From Streptomyces sp. RPA4-2 (GTDB taxonomy: Bacteria; Actinomycetota; Actinomycetes; Streptomycetales; Streptomycetaceae): a stretch of 64,000 bases of DNA. Within the stretch, counting starts at the first letter, position 1. Every line of letters begins with the position of its first letter. Positions 47,293 through 55,068 of the stretch are shown piece after piece. The position numbers were made by a program, and so were the translations under genes. The DNA is taken from assembly GCF_012273515.2 (NCBI RefSeq), contig NZ_CP050975.2, positions 2,666,001 through 2,730,000 of the forward strand. The letters are read 5' to 3'. The notes below the pieces were generated by a model, which worked only from the letters and a program-made list of their open reading frames with translations, had not been told where the DNA came from and searched no databases.

Positions 47293-48162
47293 GTGACCAG
47301 CAAGCAGCTCCGCAATCCCGTCGGCGGCCATGTCCCCGTGGCCGGCGGCCTCAACTCCGTCGGTCTCGCCTACGCGCGCGAGATGGGCGCGGAGAGCGTC
47401 CAGGTCTTCGTCGCCAACCCGCGCGGCTGGGCGACGCCCGCCGGGAACCCGAAGCAGGACGAGGAGTTCCGCGCGGCCTGCGCGGCCGAGTCGATCCCCG
47501 CGTACGTGCACGCCCCGTATCTGATCAACTTCGGTTCGCACACCGCGGCGACGGCCGAGAGGTCGGTGGACTCGCTGCGGCACTCGCTGCGCCGGGGCCG
47601 GGAGATCGGCGCGCTCGGCGTGGTCGTGCACACGGGGAGCGCCACCGGAGGCCGGGAGCGTGCGGTGGCCCTCGCTCAGGTGCGCGAACACCTGCTGCCG
47701 CTGCTGGACGAGCTGACCCACGACGACGACCCGTACCTTCTTCTGGAGTCGACCGCGGGCCAGGGTGCCTCCCTGTGCTCCCGGACCTGGGACTTCGGGC
47801 CGTACTTCGAGGCGCTGGACGCCCATCCGAAGCTGGGGGTCTGCCTCGACACCTGTCACATCTACGCGGCGGGCCACGACCTGACCGGACCGGACGGGAT
47901 GCACCGCATGCTCGATCTGCTGGTGGACACGGTCGGCGAGGGCCGGCTCCGGCTGATTCACGCCAACGACTCCAAGGATGTGGTCGGCGCCCACAAGGAC
48001 CGCCACGAGAACATTGGCTCCGGCCATATCGGCGAGGACCCGTTCCGCGCGCTGATGACCCACCCCGCCACCGAGGGCGTACCGCTGATCATCGAGACGC
48101 CCGGCGGCAAGGAGGGGCACGCGGCGGACGTGGAGCGCCTGAAGAAGCTGCGCGACGACTGA
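47293..48162 (+). CDS. nfo: Endonuclease IV (deoxyribonuclease IV)
   Basis: AP endonuclease in base-excision repair. The 289-aa TIM-barrel protein has metal-binding His/Glu/Asp residues in VHAPYLINF, VVHTGSATGG, LLLESTAGQG, CLDTCHIYAAGHD, IHANDSKDVVGAHKDRHENI and IIETPGGKEGHAADV. GTG start at 47293 follows GAAGGG closely. Confidence 0.95.
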   Translation: MTSKQLRNPVGGHVPVAGGLNSVGLAYAREMGAESVQVFVANPRGWATPAGNPKQDEEFRAACAAESIPAYVHAPYLINFGSHTAATAERSVDSLRHSLRRGREIGALGVVVHTGSATGGRERAVALAQVREHLLPLLDELTHDDDPYLLLESTAGQGASLCSRTWDFGPYFEALDAHPKLGVCLDTCHIYAAGHDLTGPDGMHRMLDLLVDTVGEGRLRLIHANDSKDVVGAHKDRHENIGSGHIGEDPFRALMTHPATEGVPLIIETPGGKEGHAADVERLKKLRDD

Positions 48163-48178
48163 ACCCGTCGACGCAGGA

Positions 48179-48195
48179 ATACCCTCGAGGGGTAT
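48179..48195 (+). promoter_or_regulatory. CsoR/CstR-like operator
   Basis: ATACCCTCGAGGGGTAT has perfect ATACCC / GGGTAT arms around a 5-bp centre. This matches the operator style of the copper sensor CsoR and the persulfide sensor CstR. It is 17 nt after the endonuclease IV stop and directly upstream of a short ORF. Confidence 0.6.
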
Positions 48196-48205
48196 GTAGG
48201 GCAAC

Positions 48206-48307
48206 GTGCCGGCGATGATCCTGGCGATCGTCCTCGTCACCCCGGTCGACGGGTGGATGATCGGCCGCAGCGAGGGCCACGCCGTGGTGCACCGGAACCA
48301 CCACTGA
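48206..48307 (+). CDS. Possible His-rich micropeptide (33 aa)
   Basis: A short frame starting at GTG 48206 (or ATG 48215). It has a hydrophobic start, PAMILAIVLVTPVDGWMIG, and a His-rich end, EGHAVVHRNHH. An AGGG lies about 5 nt before the GTG. The length is too short to judge from codon usage. It is listed because it sits just after a CsoR/CstR-like operator and its C-terminus could bind a metal. It could also be the decayed end of a longer gene. Confidence 0.35.
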   Translation: MPAMILAIVLVTPVDGWMIGRSEGHAVVHRNHH

Positions 48308-48330
48308 CGCACCCGCCGGCGCCCGCCGGG

Positions 48331-48963
48331 TCAGAGCTCGGGGCCGTCCCCGGGCTCCTCCTGGTACGAGTAGCGCTGCTCACGCCACGGGTCGCCGATG
48401 TTGTGGTAGCCGCGTTCCTCCCAGAATCCGCGGCGGTCGGCCGTCATGTACTCGACGCCGCGGACCCACTTGGGTCCTTTCCAGGCGTACAGGTGCGGGA
48501 CGACCAGGCGGAGCGGGAACCCGTGCTCCGCCGTCAGCAGTTCGCCGTCCTTGTGGGTGGCGAAGATCGCGCGGTCGGAGGCGAAGTCGTCGAGGCGCAG
48601 ATTCGAGCTGAACCCGTACTCGGCCCAGACCATCACATGGGTGACGGCGGGCGAGGGCGGAGCGATGTCCAGGATCGTGCGCGCGGGGATACCGCCCCAT
48701 TCGGCCCCGAGCATGCTGAACTTCGTGACACAGTGCAGATCGGCCATGACCGAGGTGTACGGAAGGGCCGTGAACTCCTCGTGGGTCCAGCAGTGCTTCT
48801 CACCGTCGGCGGTGGCGCCGAAGACCCTGAACTCCCAGCGTTCGGGGCGGAACTTGGGCACGGGACCGTAGTGCGTGACGGGCCAGCCACGCTGTAGTCG
48901 CTGCCCCGGCGGAAGCTCCGACTGTGCCGCCGCTCCCGTTCCTCGCTCCACCGGCTGACCCAT
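48331..48963 (-). CDS. Sulfite-oxidase-like molybdopterin oxidoreductase
   Basis: A 210-aa protein of the sulfite oxidase / MsrP catalytic-domain family. The Mo-ligand Cys is Cys78 in VMADLHCVTKFS, and the pterin-binding region is HGFPLRLVVPHLYAWKGPKWV. It has no Tat signal and no haem domain, so it is cytoplasmic and takes electrons from an unknown donor. Substrate not known. ATG 48963 (MGQPVERG) follows GGATGGAG. Confidence 0.88.
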   Translation of the reverse strand: MGQPVERGTGAAAQSELPPGQRLQRGWPVTHYGPVPKFRPERWEFRVFGATADGEKHCWTHEEFTALPYTSVMADLHCVTKFSMLGAEWGGIPARTILDIAPPSPAVTHVMVWAEYGFSSNLRLDDFASDRAIFATHKDGELLTAEHGFPLRLVVPHLYAWKGPKWVRGVEYMTADRRGFWEERGYHNIGDPWREQRYSYQEEPGDGPEL

Positions 48964-49120
48964 GACTCCATCCTGACAGACCCGGGACGGTGCCCATGAC
49001 CAGCACAACCCCTACCAGGGCAACTCCTACTAAGCATGCACTTACTGGACGACCCGGAACGCCGATGCGAGGATGCGGCGCAGCCTGCCCAGTTCCCCCC
49101 GCTTGGAAGGAGCCTCTGCG

Positions 49121-49600
49121 ATGCAGGGCGACCCCGAGGTCATCGAGTTCCTCAACGAGCAGCTCACCGGCGAGCTGACCGCGATCAACCAGTACTTCCT
49201 GCACGCGAAGATGCAGGAGAACTTCGGCTGGACGAAGCTCGCGAAGTACACGCGGCACGAGTCCTTCGACGAGATGAAGCACGCGGAGGTGCTCACCGAC
49301 CGCATCCTCTTCCTGGAGGGCCTGCCCAACTACCAGCGGCTGTTCCACGTCCGGGTGGGTCAGACCGTCACCGAGATGTTCCAGGCCGACCGGCAGGTGG
49401 AGGTCGAGGCGATCGACCGCCTCAAGCGCGGGATCGAGGTGATGCGCAACAAGGGCGACATCACGTCCGCGAACATCTTCGAGTCGATCCTCGAGGACGA
49501 GGAGCACCACATCGACTATCTGGACACCCAGCTCGAACTGGTCGAGAAGCTCGGTGAGGCGCTCTACATCGCACAGCTGATCGAGCAGCCGGAGAGCTGA
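49121..49600 (+). CDS. bfr: Bacterioferritin
   Basis: 24-mer iron storage protein. The 159-aa sequence has all ferroxidase ligands: Glu18, Glu51, His54, Glu94, Glu127 and His130. The haem-ligand Met52 lies in ESFDEMKHAEVLTDR. ATG 49121 follows GAAGGAG. It is convergent with bfd; the two proteins commonly work as storage and release partners. Confidence 0.97.
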   Translation: MQGDPEVIEFLNEQLTGELTAINQYFLHAKMQENFGWTKLAKYTRHESFDEMKHAEVLTDRILFLEGLPNYQRLFHVRVGQTVTEMFQADRQVEVEAIDRLKRGIEVMRNKGDITSANIFESILEDEEHHIDYLDTQLELVEKLGEALYIAQLIEQPES

Positions 49601-49625
49601 CCCGGCGGCGGAGCCGGTACGAGAA

Positions 49626-49886
49626 CTAGGCGGCCTCGGCCGTCACCGCGGGCGCCGAGCGGCCCGCGACGCCGGAGAGCTCCGCGAGGGCAGGCCTGCC
49701 CTGGTCCGCGAGCTCCCGGCGCGGGCACGCGCCACGGCCCAGCAGGGACTGGATCTGGCGGACGCACGAACCACAGTCCGTGCCCGCCTTGCTCACCGAC
49801 GCTATCTGGCGAGGGGTGCAGGCGCCGTCCTCCGCGTGCTTCTTCACTTGCGCCTCGGTGACACCGAAGCAGCTGCAGACGTACAC
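49626..49886 (-). CDS. bfd: Bacterioferritin-associated ferredoxin (Bfd-like)
   Basis: An 86-aa [2Fe-2S] protein: VCSCFGVTEAQ and TDCGSCVRQI supply Cys4, Cys6, Cys38 and Cys41. In other bacteria Bfd reduces ferritin-core iron and releases it. GTG 49886 is chosen because GGGAGG is 8 nt upstream; GTG 49895 is in frame. An iron box at 49956-49974 predicts expression in low iron. The Ala/Pro-rich C-terminus (about 55-86) is longer than in the classical protein. Confidence 0.9.
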   Translation of the reverse strand: MYVCSCFGVTEAQVKKHAEDGACTPRQIASVSKAGTDCGSCVRQIQSLLGRGACPRRELADQGRPALAELSGVAGRSAPAVTAEAA

Positions 49887-49955
49887 GCGGTTCACCTCCC
49901 GGGGCGGGCTCGACAGGATCGACAGAATCGACAGGCAACGCCCCCCGATGAACGG

Positions 49956-49974
49956 TGAGGCTAACCTAACCTTA
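49956..49974 (-). promoter_or_regulatory. Iron box (DmdR/IdeR-type operator) upstream of bfd
   Basis: On the minus strand the 19 bases TAAGGTTAGGTTAGCCTCA agree at 15 positions with the actinobacterial iron-box consensus TTAGGTTAGGCTAACCTAA. It lies 70 nt upstream of the bfd start. It predicts repression by iron-loaded DmdR1. Confidence 0.8.
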
Positions 49975-49997
49975 CCCGTCGTCCGGAGTCCGCAAAA

Positions 49998-50041
49998 GCG
50001 CGGTGGGGCGCGGATCGTATGTGATCCGCGCCCCACCGCGC
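49998..50041 (-). terminator. Terminator of the DAHP synthase gene
   Basis: A perfect 19-bp stem pairs 49998-50016 with 50023-50041, loop GTATGT. In the leftward direction it is followed by TTTT. It also separates the bfd promoter from read-through. Confidence 0.85.
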
Positions 50042-50074
50042 TCCGCCACGAGGGACGGAACAGACCTCGGTCCG

Positions 50075-51427
50075 CTACTGGTCCCGGTACATCTCGGCGA
50101 CCAGGAAGGCCAGGTCAAGGGACTGGCTGCGGTTCAGACGCGGGTCGCACGCCGTCTCGTAGCGCTGGTGCAGATCGTCGACGAAGATCTCGTCGCCACC
50201 GCCCACGCACTCGGTGACGTCGTCCCCGGTGAGCTCGACGTGGATGCCGCCGGGGTGCGTGCCCAGGCCCTTGTGGACCTCGAAGAAGCCCTTGACCTCG
50301 TCGAGCACGTCGTCGAAGCGGCGGGTCTTGTGGCCCGAGGCCGCCTCGAAGGTGTTGCCGTGCATCGGGTCGGTCACCCAGGCGACGGTCGCGCCGGAGG
50401 CACTGACCTTCTCCACCAGCTCGGGCAGCTTGTCGCGGACCTTGTCGGCGCCCATGCGCACGATGAAGGTCAGGCGGCCCGGCTCACGGTCGGGGTCCAG
50501 ACGGTCGATGTACTGCAGCGCGTCCTGGGCCGTCGTCGTCGGGCCCAGCTTGATGCCGATCGGGTTGCGGATCTTGGAGGCGAACTCGATGTGCGCGCCG
50601 TCCAGCTGCCGGGTGCGCTCACCGATCCACACCATGTGGCCCGAGACGTCGTACAGCCTGCCGGTGCGGGAGTCGACGCGGGTCAGCGCCGACTCGTAGT
50701 CGAGGAGCAGCGCCTCGTGGGAGGAGTAGAACTCGACGGTCTTGAACTCCTCCGGGTCGGTGCCGCAGGCCCGCATGAAGTTCATCGCGTTGTCGATCTC
50801 GCGCGCCAGCTGCTCGTAGCGCTGGCCGGACGGGGACGACCTCACGAAGTCCTGGTTCCAGGCGTGCACCTGGCGCAGGTCGGCGTAGCCGCCGGTGGCG
50901 AAGGCGCGCACCAGGTTGAGCGTGGAGGCGGACGCGTTGTACATCCGCTTCAGCCGCTCGGGGTCCGGGACACGGGCCTTCTCGTTGAAGTCGAACCCGT
51001 TGACCGAGTCGCCCCGGTACGTCGGCAGGGTCACGCCGTCCCGGGTCTCGGTGCCCTTGGAACGCGGCTTCGAGTACTGGCCGGCGATCCGGCCGACCTT
51101 CACCACCGGTACCGAGGCGGCGTACGTGAGCACGGCACCCATCTGGAGCAGGGTCTTGAGCTTGTTGCGGATCTGGTCGGCCGACACCGCGTCGAAGGCC
51201 TCGGCGCAGTCGCCGCCCTGGAGGAGGAACGCCTCTCCCTTGGCGACGGATGCCATCCGGGCGCGCAGCTGGTCGCACTCGCCCGCGAAGACGAGCGGCG
51301 GATACGACTCGAGGTCCGCGATCACATCGCGCAGAGCCTCGGCATCGGGGTACTCGGGCTGCTGCGCCGCGGGCAGGTCTCGCCAGGTGTTGCCAGCGCT
51401 CGCGCTGGACTTAGCGTTCACGGTCAC
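50075..51427 (-). CDS. aroH: Class II 3-deoxy-7-phosphoheptulonate (DAHP) synthase
   Basis: First step of the shikimate pathway, joining PEP and erythrose 4-phosphate. The 450-aa sequence is a plant-like type II enzyme: FAGECDQLRARMASVAKGEAF, LLQGGDCAEAF, GRIAGQYSKPRS, VWIGERTRQLDGAH, RNPIGIKLGPTT, TDPMHGNT and GGIHVELTGDDVTECVGG (positions from residue 55 onward). GTG 51427 is chosen; TAGTGT lies exactly 7 nt upstream, so the mRNA is probably leaderless. It is divergent from the trp leader and trpE, linking the entry step to the tryptophan branch. Confidence 0.96.
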   Translation of the reverse strand: MTVNAKSSASAGNTWRDLPAAQQPEYPDAEALRDVIADLESYPPLVFAGECDQLRARMASVAKGEAFLLQGGDCAEAFDAVSADQIRNKLKTLLQMGAVLTYAASVPVVKVGRIAGQYSKPRSKGTETRDGVTLPTYRGDSVNGFDFNEKARVPDPERLKRMYNASASTLNLVRAFATGGYADLRQVHAWNQDFVRSSPSGQRYEQLAREIDNAMNFMRACGTDPEEFKTVEFYSSHEALLLDYESALTRVDSRTGRLYDVSGHMVWIGERTRQLDGAHIEFASKIRNPIGIKLGPTTTAQDALQYIDRLDPDREPGRLTFIVRMGADKVRDKLPELVEKVSASGATVAWVTDPMHGNTFEAASGHKTRRFDDVLDEVKGFFEVHKGLGTHPGGIHVELTGDDVTECVGGGDEIFVDDLHQRYETACDPRLNRSQSLDLAFLVAEMYRDQ

Positions 51428-51717
51428 CTGCACAACACTACGGGGTCGTGCGCCGCGTCCTCTCCCGGTGCCCAGCGACTGAGACGTGTCACGCTCGCCG
51501 TGAGACGGCCCGGTCGGCGGTGTGAGCTGCGGGTCGACCGCCCGGAGCAGGTGCTTTCGGGCGGTGGCCGGTCCGCGCCGTGCCGGACGCAGTCTAGGGA
51601 GATCACTGGACCGCCGTGGGGCCCGGCCGTGTCGGCCGTGGCGCGCTCGTACGGGTGGACGAAGCGCGGACGTGTCGCGCTGTCGCCCCTCCCCCGGCGT
51701 CGGGTAATGTGCGGCGC

Positions 51718-51774
51718 ATGTTCGCGCACTCGCACCAGACCTGGTGGTGGACCGCTCATCCGGCGGCCCACTGA
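51718..51774 (+). CDS. trpL: trp leader peptide (TrpL)
   Basis: An 18-residue peptide MFAHSHQTWWWTAHPAAH with three consecutive Trp codons (TGGTGGTGG), the classic sensor for tryptophan attenuation. TAATGT (51705-51710) is exactly 7 nt before the ATG, so the peptide is translated from a leaderless mRNA. It lies 95 nt upstream of trpE. Confidence 0.95.
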   Translation: MFAHSHQTWWWTAHPAAH

Positions 51775-51796
51775 CTGCGCGTACGCAAGACTTCGC

Positions 51797-51829
51797 GAAG
51801 GCCGCCCGAGGGGCGGCCTTCGGCGTTTT
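51797..51829 (+). terminator. trpE attenuator
   Basis: Stem GAAGGCCGCCC (51797-51807) / GGGCGGCCTTC (51811-51821) followed by GGCGTTTT. Located between the leader peptide stop and trpE. The 3' arm of an alternative antiterminator would lie in the leader's GCGGCC region; ribosome stalling at the Trp codons would favour read-through. Confidence 0.88.
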
Positions 51830-51869
51830 CCGGGGTCGTTCCTCTCCGATGTGAGAAGGAACAGGACCG

Positions 51870-53774
51870 ATGAACCTGCTCGACCTGCTGGACGATCCCC
51901 GCCCGTTCGCCCTGCTGTGCCGCCGTACCCCCGGCCGCTCCACCGACGAGGGCGGCACGGTGGAGGTGCTGCTCGGGCCCGTGGCCGGGTACGACCGGCT
52001 CGCCGACCTGCCCGACGAGGCCCTCGCGCTCATCCCCTTCCGCCAGATCCGTGAGCGCGGTTTCGACGTCCGCGACGACGGCACGCCGCTCGTGGCGCTC
52101 ACGCCCGAGGAGACGCACGAGCTGCCGCTGGAGCGGGCCCTGGCCCAGCTCCCGGCGCACGACGTGCGTGTCGAGGGCGGCGGCTTCGACGTCGGCGACG
52201 AGGAGTACGCCGGGATCGTCGGGCGCGTGCTGCGCGAGGAGATCGGACGCGGCGAAGGGGCGAACTTCGTCATCAGGCGTACGTACGAGGGGGAGATCCC
52301 GGGGTTCGGGAAGGCCGACGCGCTGGCCCTCTTCCGGCGGCTGCTGGTCGGCGAGCGGGGCGCGTACTGGACGTACGTCGTGCACACCGGGAACCGGACG
52401 CTGGTCGGGGCGAGCCCGGAGGTGCACGTGCGGATGTCCGGCGGGACCGTGGTGATGAACCCGATCAGCGGGACGTACCGCTACCCCGCCGGGGGACCCT
52501 CCGCCGAGGGTCTGCTCGGCTTCCTCGCCGACGGCAAGGAGATCGAGGAGCTCTCCATGGTCGTGGACGAGGAACTCAAGATGATGTGCACGGTCGGTGA
52601 CATGGGCGGGGTCGTGATCGGGCCGCGACTCAAGGAGATGGCCCATCTCGCGCACACCGAGTACGAGTTGCGGGGCCGGTCCTCGCTGGACGCGCGCGAG
52701 GTCCTGAAGGAGACCATGTTCGCGGCGACGGTCACCGGGTCGCCGGTGCAGAACGCGTGCCGGGTGATCGAGCGGTACGAGCCCCTCGGGCGGGACGGTG
52801 TCGGGCGCGGCTACTACGCGGGGGCGCTGGCCCTGCTCGGGCGGGACGCGGGCGGCGCCCAGACCCTCGACTCCCCCATCCTCATCCGGACCGCCGACAT
52901 CGACGCGGACGGCCGGCTGCGGGTGCCGGTGGGCGCCACCCTGGTCCGGGGCTCGGACCCGGCGGGCGAGGTCGCGGAGACGCATGCGAAGGCGGCGGGG
53001 GTGCTCGCGGCGCTGGGGGTCGTGGAGGGGAGCCCGCGCGCACCGGGCGTACGGCCGGGGCTGGCCGACGATCCGCGGGTGCAGGCCGCGCTCGACGGCC
53101 GGCGGGCCTCGCTCGCGCCGTTCTGGCTGCGGATGCAGGAGCGGACCGACTCCCTGGAGGGCCATGCCCTCGTGGTGGACGGGGAGGACACCTTCACCGC
53201 GATGCTCGCGCACGTGCTGCGGTCGTCGGGGCTGGAGGTGACCGTGCGGCGGTACGACGAGCCGGGGCTGCGGGAGACGGTCCGCGCGCACACGGGTCCG
53301 GTCGTGCTCGGTCCCGGCCCCGGTGACCCCGCCGACACGGCCGACCCCAAGATGCGGTTCCTGCGCGGCCTCGCGTCCGAGGTGATCCGGGAGCACCGGC
53401 ACGGGGTGCTCGGCGTGTGCCTGGGCCACGAGCTGATCGCAGCGGAGCTGGGCCTGGAGATCGTCCGCAAGGAGGTCCCGTACCAGGGCGCGCAGACCAC
53501 GATCGATCTGTTCGGGCGGGCGGAGACCGTCGGCTTCTACAACAGCTTCGTGGCGCGCTGCGACGAGGAGGCGGCGGCGGAGCTGGCGGCCCACGGCGTC
53601 GAGGTCGCCCGGAGCGGCGCCGGAGAGGTGCACGCGCTGCGCGGGCCCGGGTTCGCGGGTGTCCAGTTCCATCCGGAGTCGGTGCTGACGCTGAACGGGA
53701 CCGCCGTGGTACGGGAGCTGATCGCTCAGCTGCGCGGCGCCGGTACGTTGTCCGAGCGGCGGCCGGCGGTGTAG
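51870..53774 (+). CDS. trpE: Fused anthranilate synthase TrpE-TrpG
   Basis: A 634-aa fusion of the chorismate-binding component I (about 1-415) and the glutamine amidotransferase component II (about 430-634). The first half has VGASPEVHVRMSGG, NPISGTYRYPAGG, and ELKMMCTVGD. The second half has the GATase Cys in GVCLGHELIAAELGLE and the His-Glu of FHPESVLTLNG. Fused forms of this type are usual for Streptomyces and resemble PhzE-type enzymes; the trp leader points to primary tryptophan synthesis. Expression is controlled by attenuation. Confidence 0.95.
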   Translation: MNLLDLLDDPRPFALLCRRTPGRSTDEGGTVEVLLGPVAGYDRLADLPDEALALIPFRQIRERGFDVRDDGTPLVALTPEETHELPLERALAQLPAHDVRVEGGGFDVGDEEYAGIVGRVLREEIGRGEGANFVIRRTYEGEIPGFGKADALALFRRLLVGERGAYWTYVVHTGNRTLVGASPEVHVRMSGGTVVMNPISGTYRYPAGGPSAEGLLGFLADGKEIEELSMVVDEELKMMCTVGDMGGVVIGPRLKEMAHLAHTEYELRGRSSLDAREVLKETMFAATVTGSPVQNACRVIERYEPLGRDGVGRGYYAGALALLGRDAGGAQTLDSPILIRTADIDADGRLRVPVGATLVRGSDPAGEVAETHAKAAGVLAALGVVEGSPRAPGVRPGLADDPRVQAALDGRRASLAPFWLRMQERTDSLEGHALVVDGEDTFTAMLAHVLRSSGLEVTVRRYDEPGLRETVRAHTGPVVLGPGPGDPADTADPKMRFLRGLASEVIREHRHGVLGVCLGHELIAAELGLEIVRKEVPYQGAQTTIDLFGRAETVGFYNSFVARCDEEAAAELAAHGVEVARSGAGEVHALRGPGFAGVQFHPESVLTLNGTAVVRELIAQLRGAGTLSERRPAV

Positions 53775-53845
53775 TCGAGGTCGCCGGGATCGCGCGTCCG
53801 GCGCGCGGACCGGCGCCGGCGAGGGCGGTTCCCGCGGGCCCGGAA

Positions 53846-53888
53846 CGCCGCCGCGCCGCCACGGGTAGGACGTGGCGGCGCGGCGGCG
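53846..53888. terminator. Bidirectional hairpin between trpE and pfkA
   Basis: Exact 18-bp arms 53846-53863 and 53871-53888 around GGTAGGA, between two convergent genes and only 6 nt outside the pfkA stop. Confidence 0.75.
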
Positions 53889-53894
53889 GGCGGC

Positions 53895-54923
53895 TCAGCC
53901 GAAGAAGACGCCGACCTCCTCGTACAGCTTGGGGTCGACCGTCTTCAGCTTGGCCGTGGCCTCCGCGATCGGGACCCGGACGATGTCCGTGCCGCGCAGG
54001 GCGACCATCTTGCCGAAGTCGCCGTCACGGACGGCCTCGATGGCGTGCAGACCGAAGCGGGTGGCGAGCCAGCGGTCGAAGGCACTGGGGGTGCCGCCGC
54101 GCTGGACGTGGCCGAGGACCGTGGTGCGGGCCTCCTTGCCGGTCCGCCTCTCGATCTCCTTGGCCAGCCACTCCCCGACGCCGGAGAGCCGGACGTGACC
54201 GAAGGAGTCGAGCGTGCCGTCCTTCAGCACCGCGTCGCCGTCCTTGGGCATGGCGCCCTCGGCGACGACCACGATCGGGGCGTACGAGGCCTTGAAGCGC
54301 GACGTGACCCAGGCGCAGACCTGGTCGACGTCGAAGCGCTGTTCGGGGATGAGGATGACGTTCGCGCCGCCCGCGAGCCCGGAGTGGATGGCGATCCAGC
54401 CGGCGTGACGGCCCATCACCTCGACGACGAGGACGCGCATGTGCGACTCGGCGGTCGTGTGCAGGCGGTCGATCGCCTCCGTCGCGATGCCGACCGCCGT
54501 GTCGAAGCCGAAGGTGTAGTCGGTGGCGGACAGGTCGTTGTCGATGGTCTTCGGAACACCGATGACATGGATGCCGTACTCGTCGTGCAGGCGCGCGGCC
54601 ACGCCCAGGGTGTCCTCGCCGCCGATCGCGATGAGCGCCTCGACCTCCTGCTTGGCGAGGTTCTCCTTGATGCGCCGGATGCCGTTCTCCTGCTTGAGCG
54701 GATTCGTCCGCGAGGAGCCGAGGATGGTGCCGCCACGGGGCAGGATGCCGCGTACGGCGGGGATGTCGAGCCGGACGGTGTCGTTCTCGAGCGGCCCGCG
54801 CCAGCCGTCGCGGAAGCCGACGAAGTCGTAGTCGTACTCCTGCACGCCCTTGCGGACGATGCCCCGGATGACGGCGTTGAGTCCGGGGCAGTCGCCGCCT
54901 CCGGTCAGTACTCCGACCCGCAT
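53895..54923 (-). CDS. pfkA: 6-phosphofructokinase with pyrophosphate-type active-site residues
   Basis: Phosphorylates fructose 6-phosphate. The protein has 342 aa, group III. The N-terminus GVLTGGGDCPGLNAVIRG, the catalytic TIDND, and the MGRHAGW segment are canonical. At the nucleotide site it has GGEDT with Asp104 (Gly in ATP enzymes) and VPKTIDND with Lys125. This pair is associated with pyrophosphate use, so the donor may be PPi and the reaction reversible. The frame opens at 54983, but ATG 54923 follows AGGGACTTTTCC and fits the family start. Confidence 0.93.
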   Translation of the reverse strand: MRVGVLTGGGDCPGLNAVIRGIVRKGVQEYDYDFVGFRDGWRGPLENDTVRLDIPAVRGILPRGGTILGSSRTNPLKQENGIRRIKENLAKQEVEALIAIGGEDTLGVAARLHDEYGIHVIGVPKTIDNDLSATDYTFGFDTAVGIATEAIDRLHTTAESHMRVLVVEVMGRHAGWIAIHSGLAGGANVILIPEQRFDVDQVCAWVTSRFKASYAPIVVVAEGAMPKDGDAVLKDGTLDSFGHVRLSGVGEWLAKEIERRTGKEARTTVLGHVQRGGTPSAFDRWLATRFGLHAIEAVRDGDFGKMVALRGTDIVRVPIAEATAKLKTVDPKLYEEVGVFFG

Positions 54924-55068
54924 GGAAAAGTCCCTTCGCCGCGATTGCCTGAGGGGACTCACGCTAATAGTGATCCAGGTCACTTCGTTATGGGGCGGAA
55001 GGGCAATTCCGTTGAAATGTGCGGGTGTTGATCACTCATCATTCACTCGATGGTGGACAACACCGGGT

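Noticed and set aside
50003..52054. 683-residue rightward open frame
   Set aside because: Antisense to the DAHP synthase gene, and it runs through the trp leader and attenuator.
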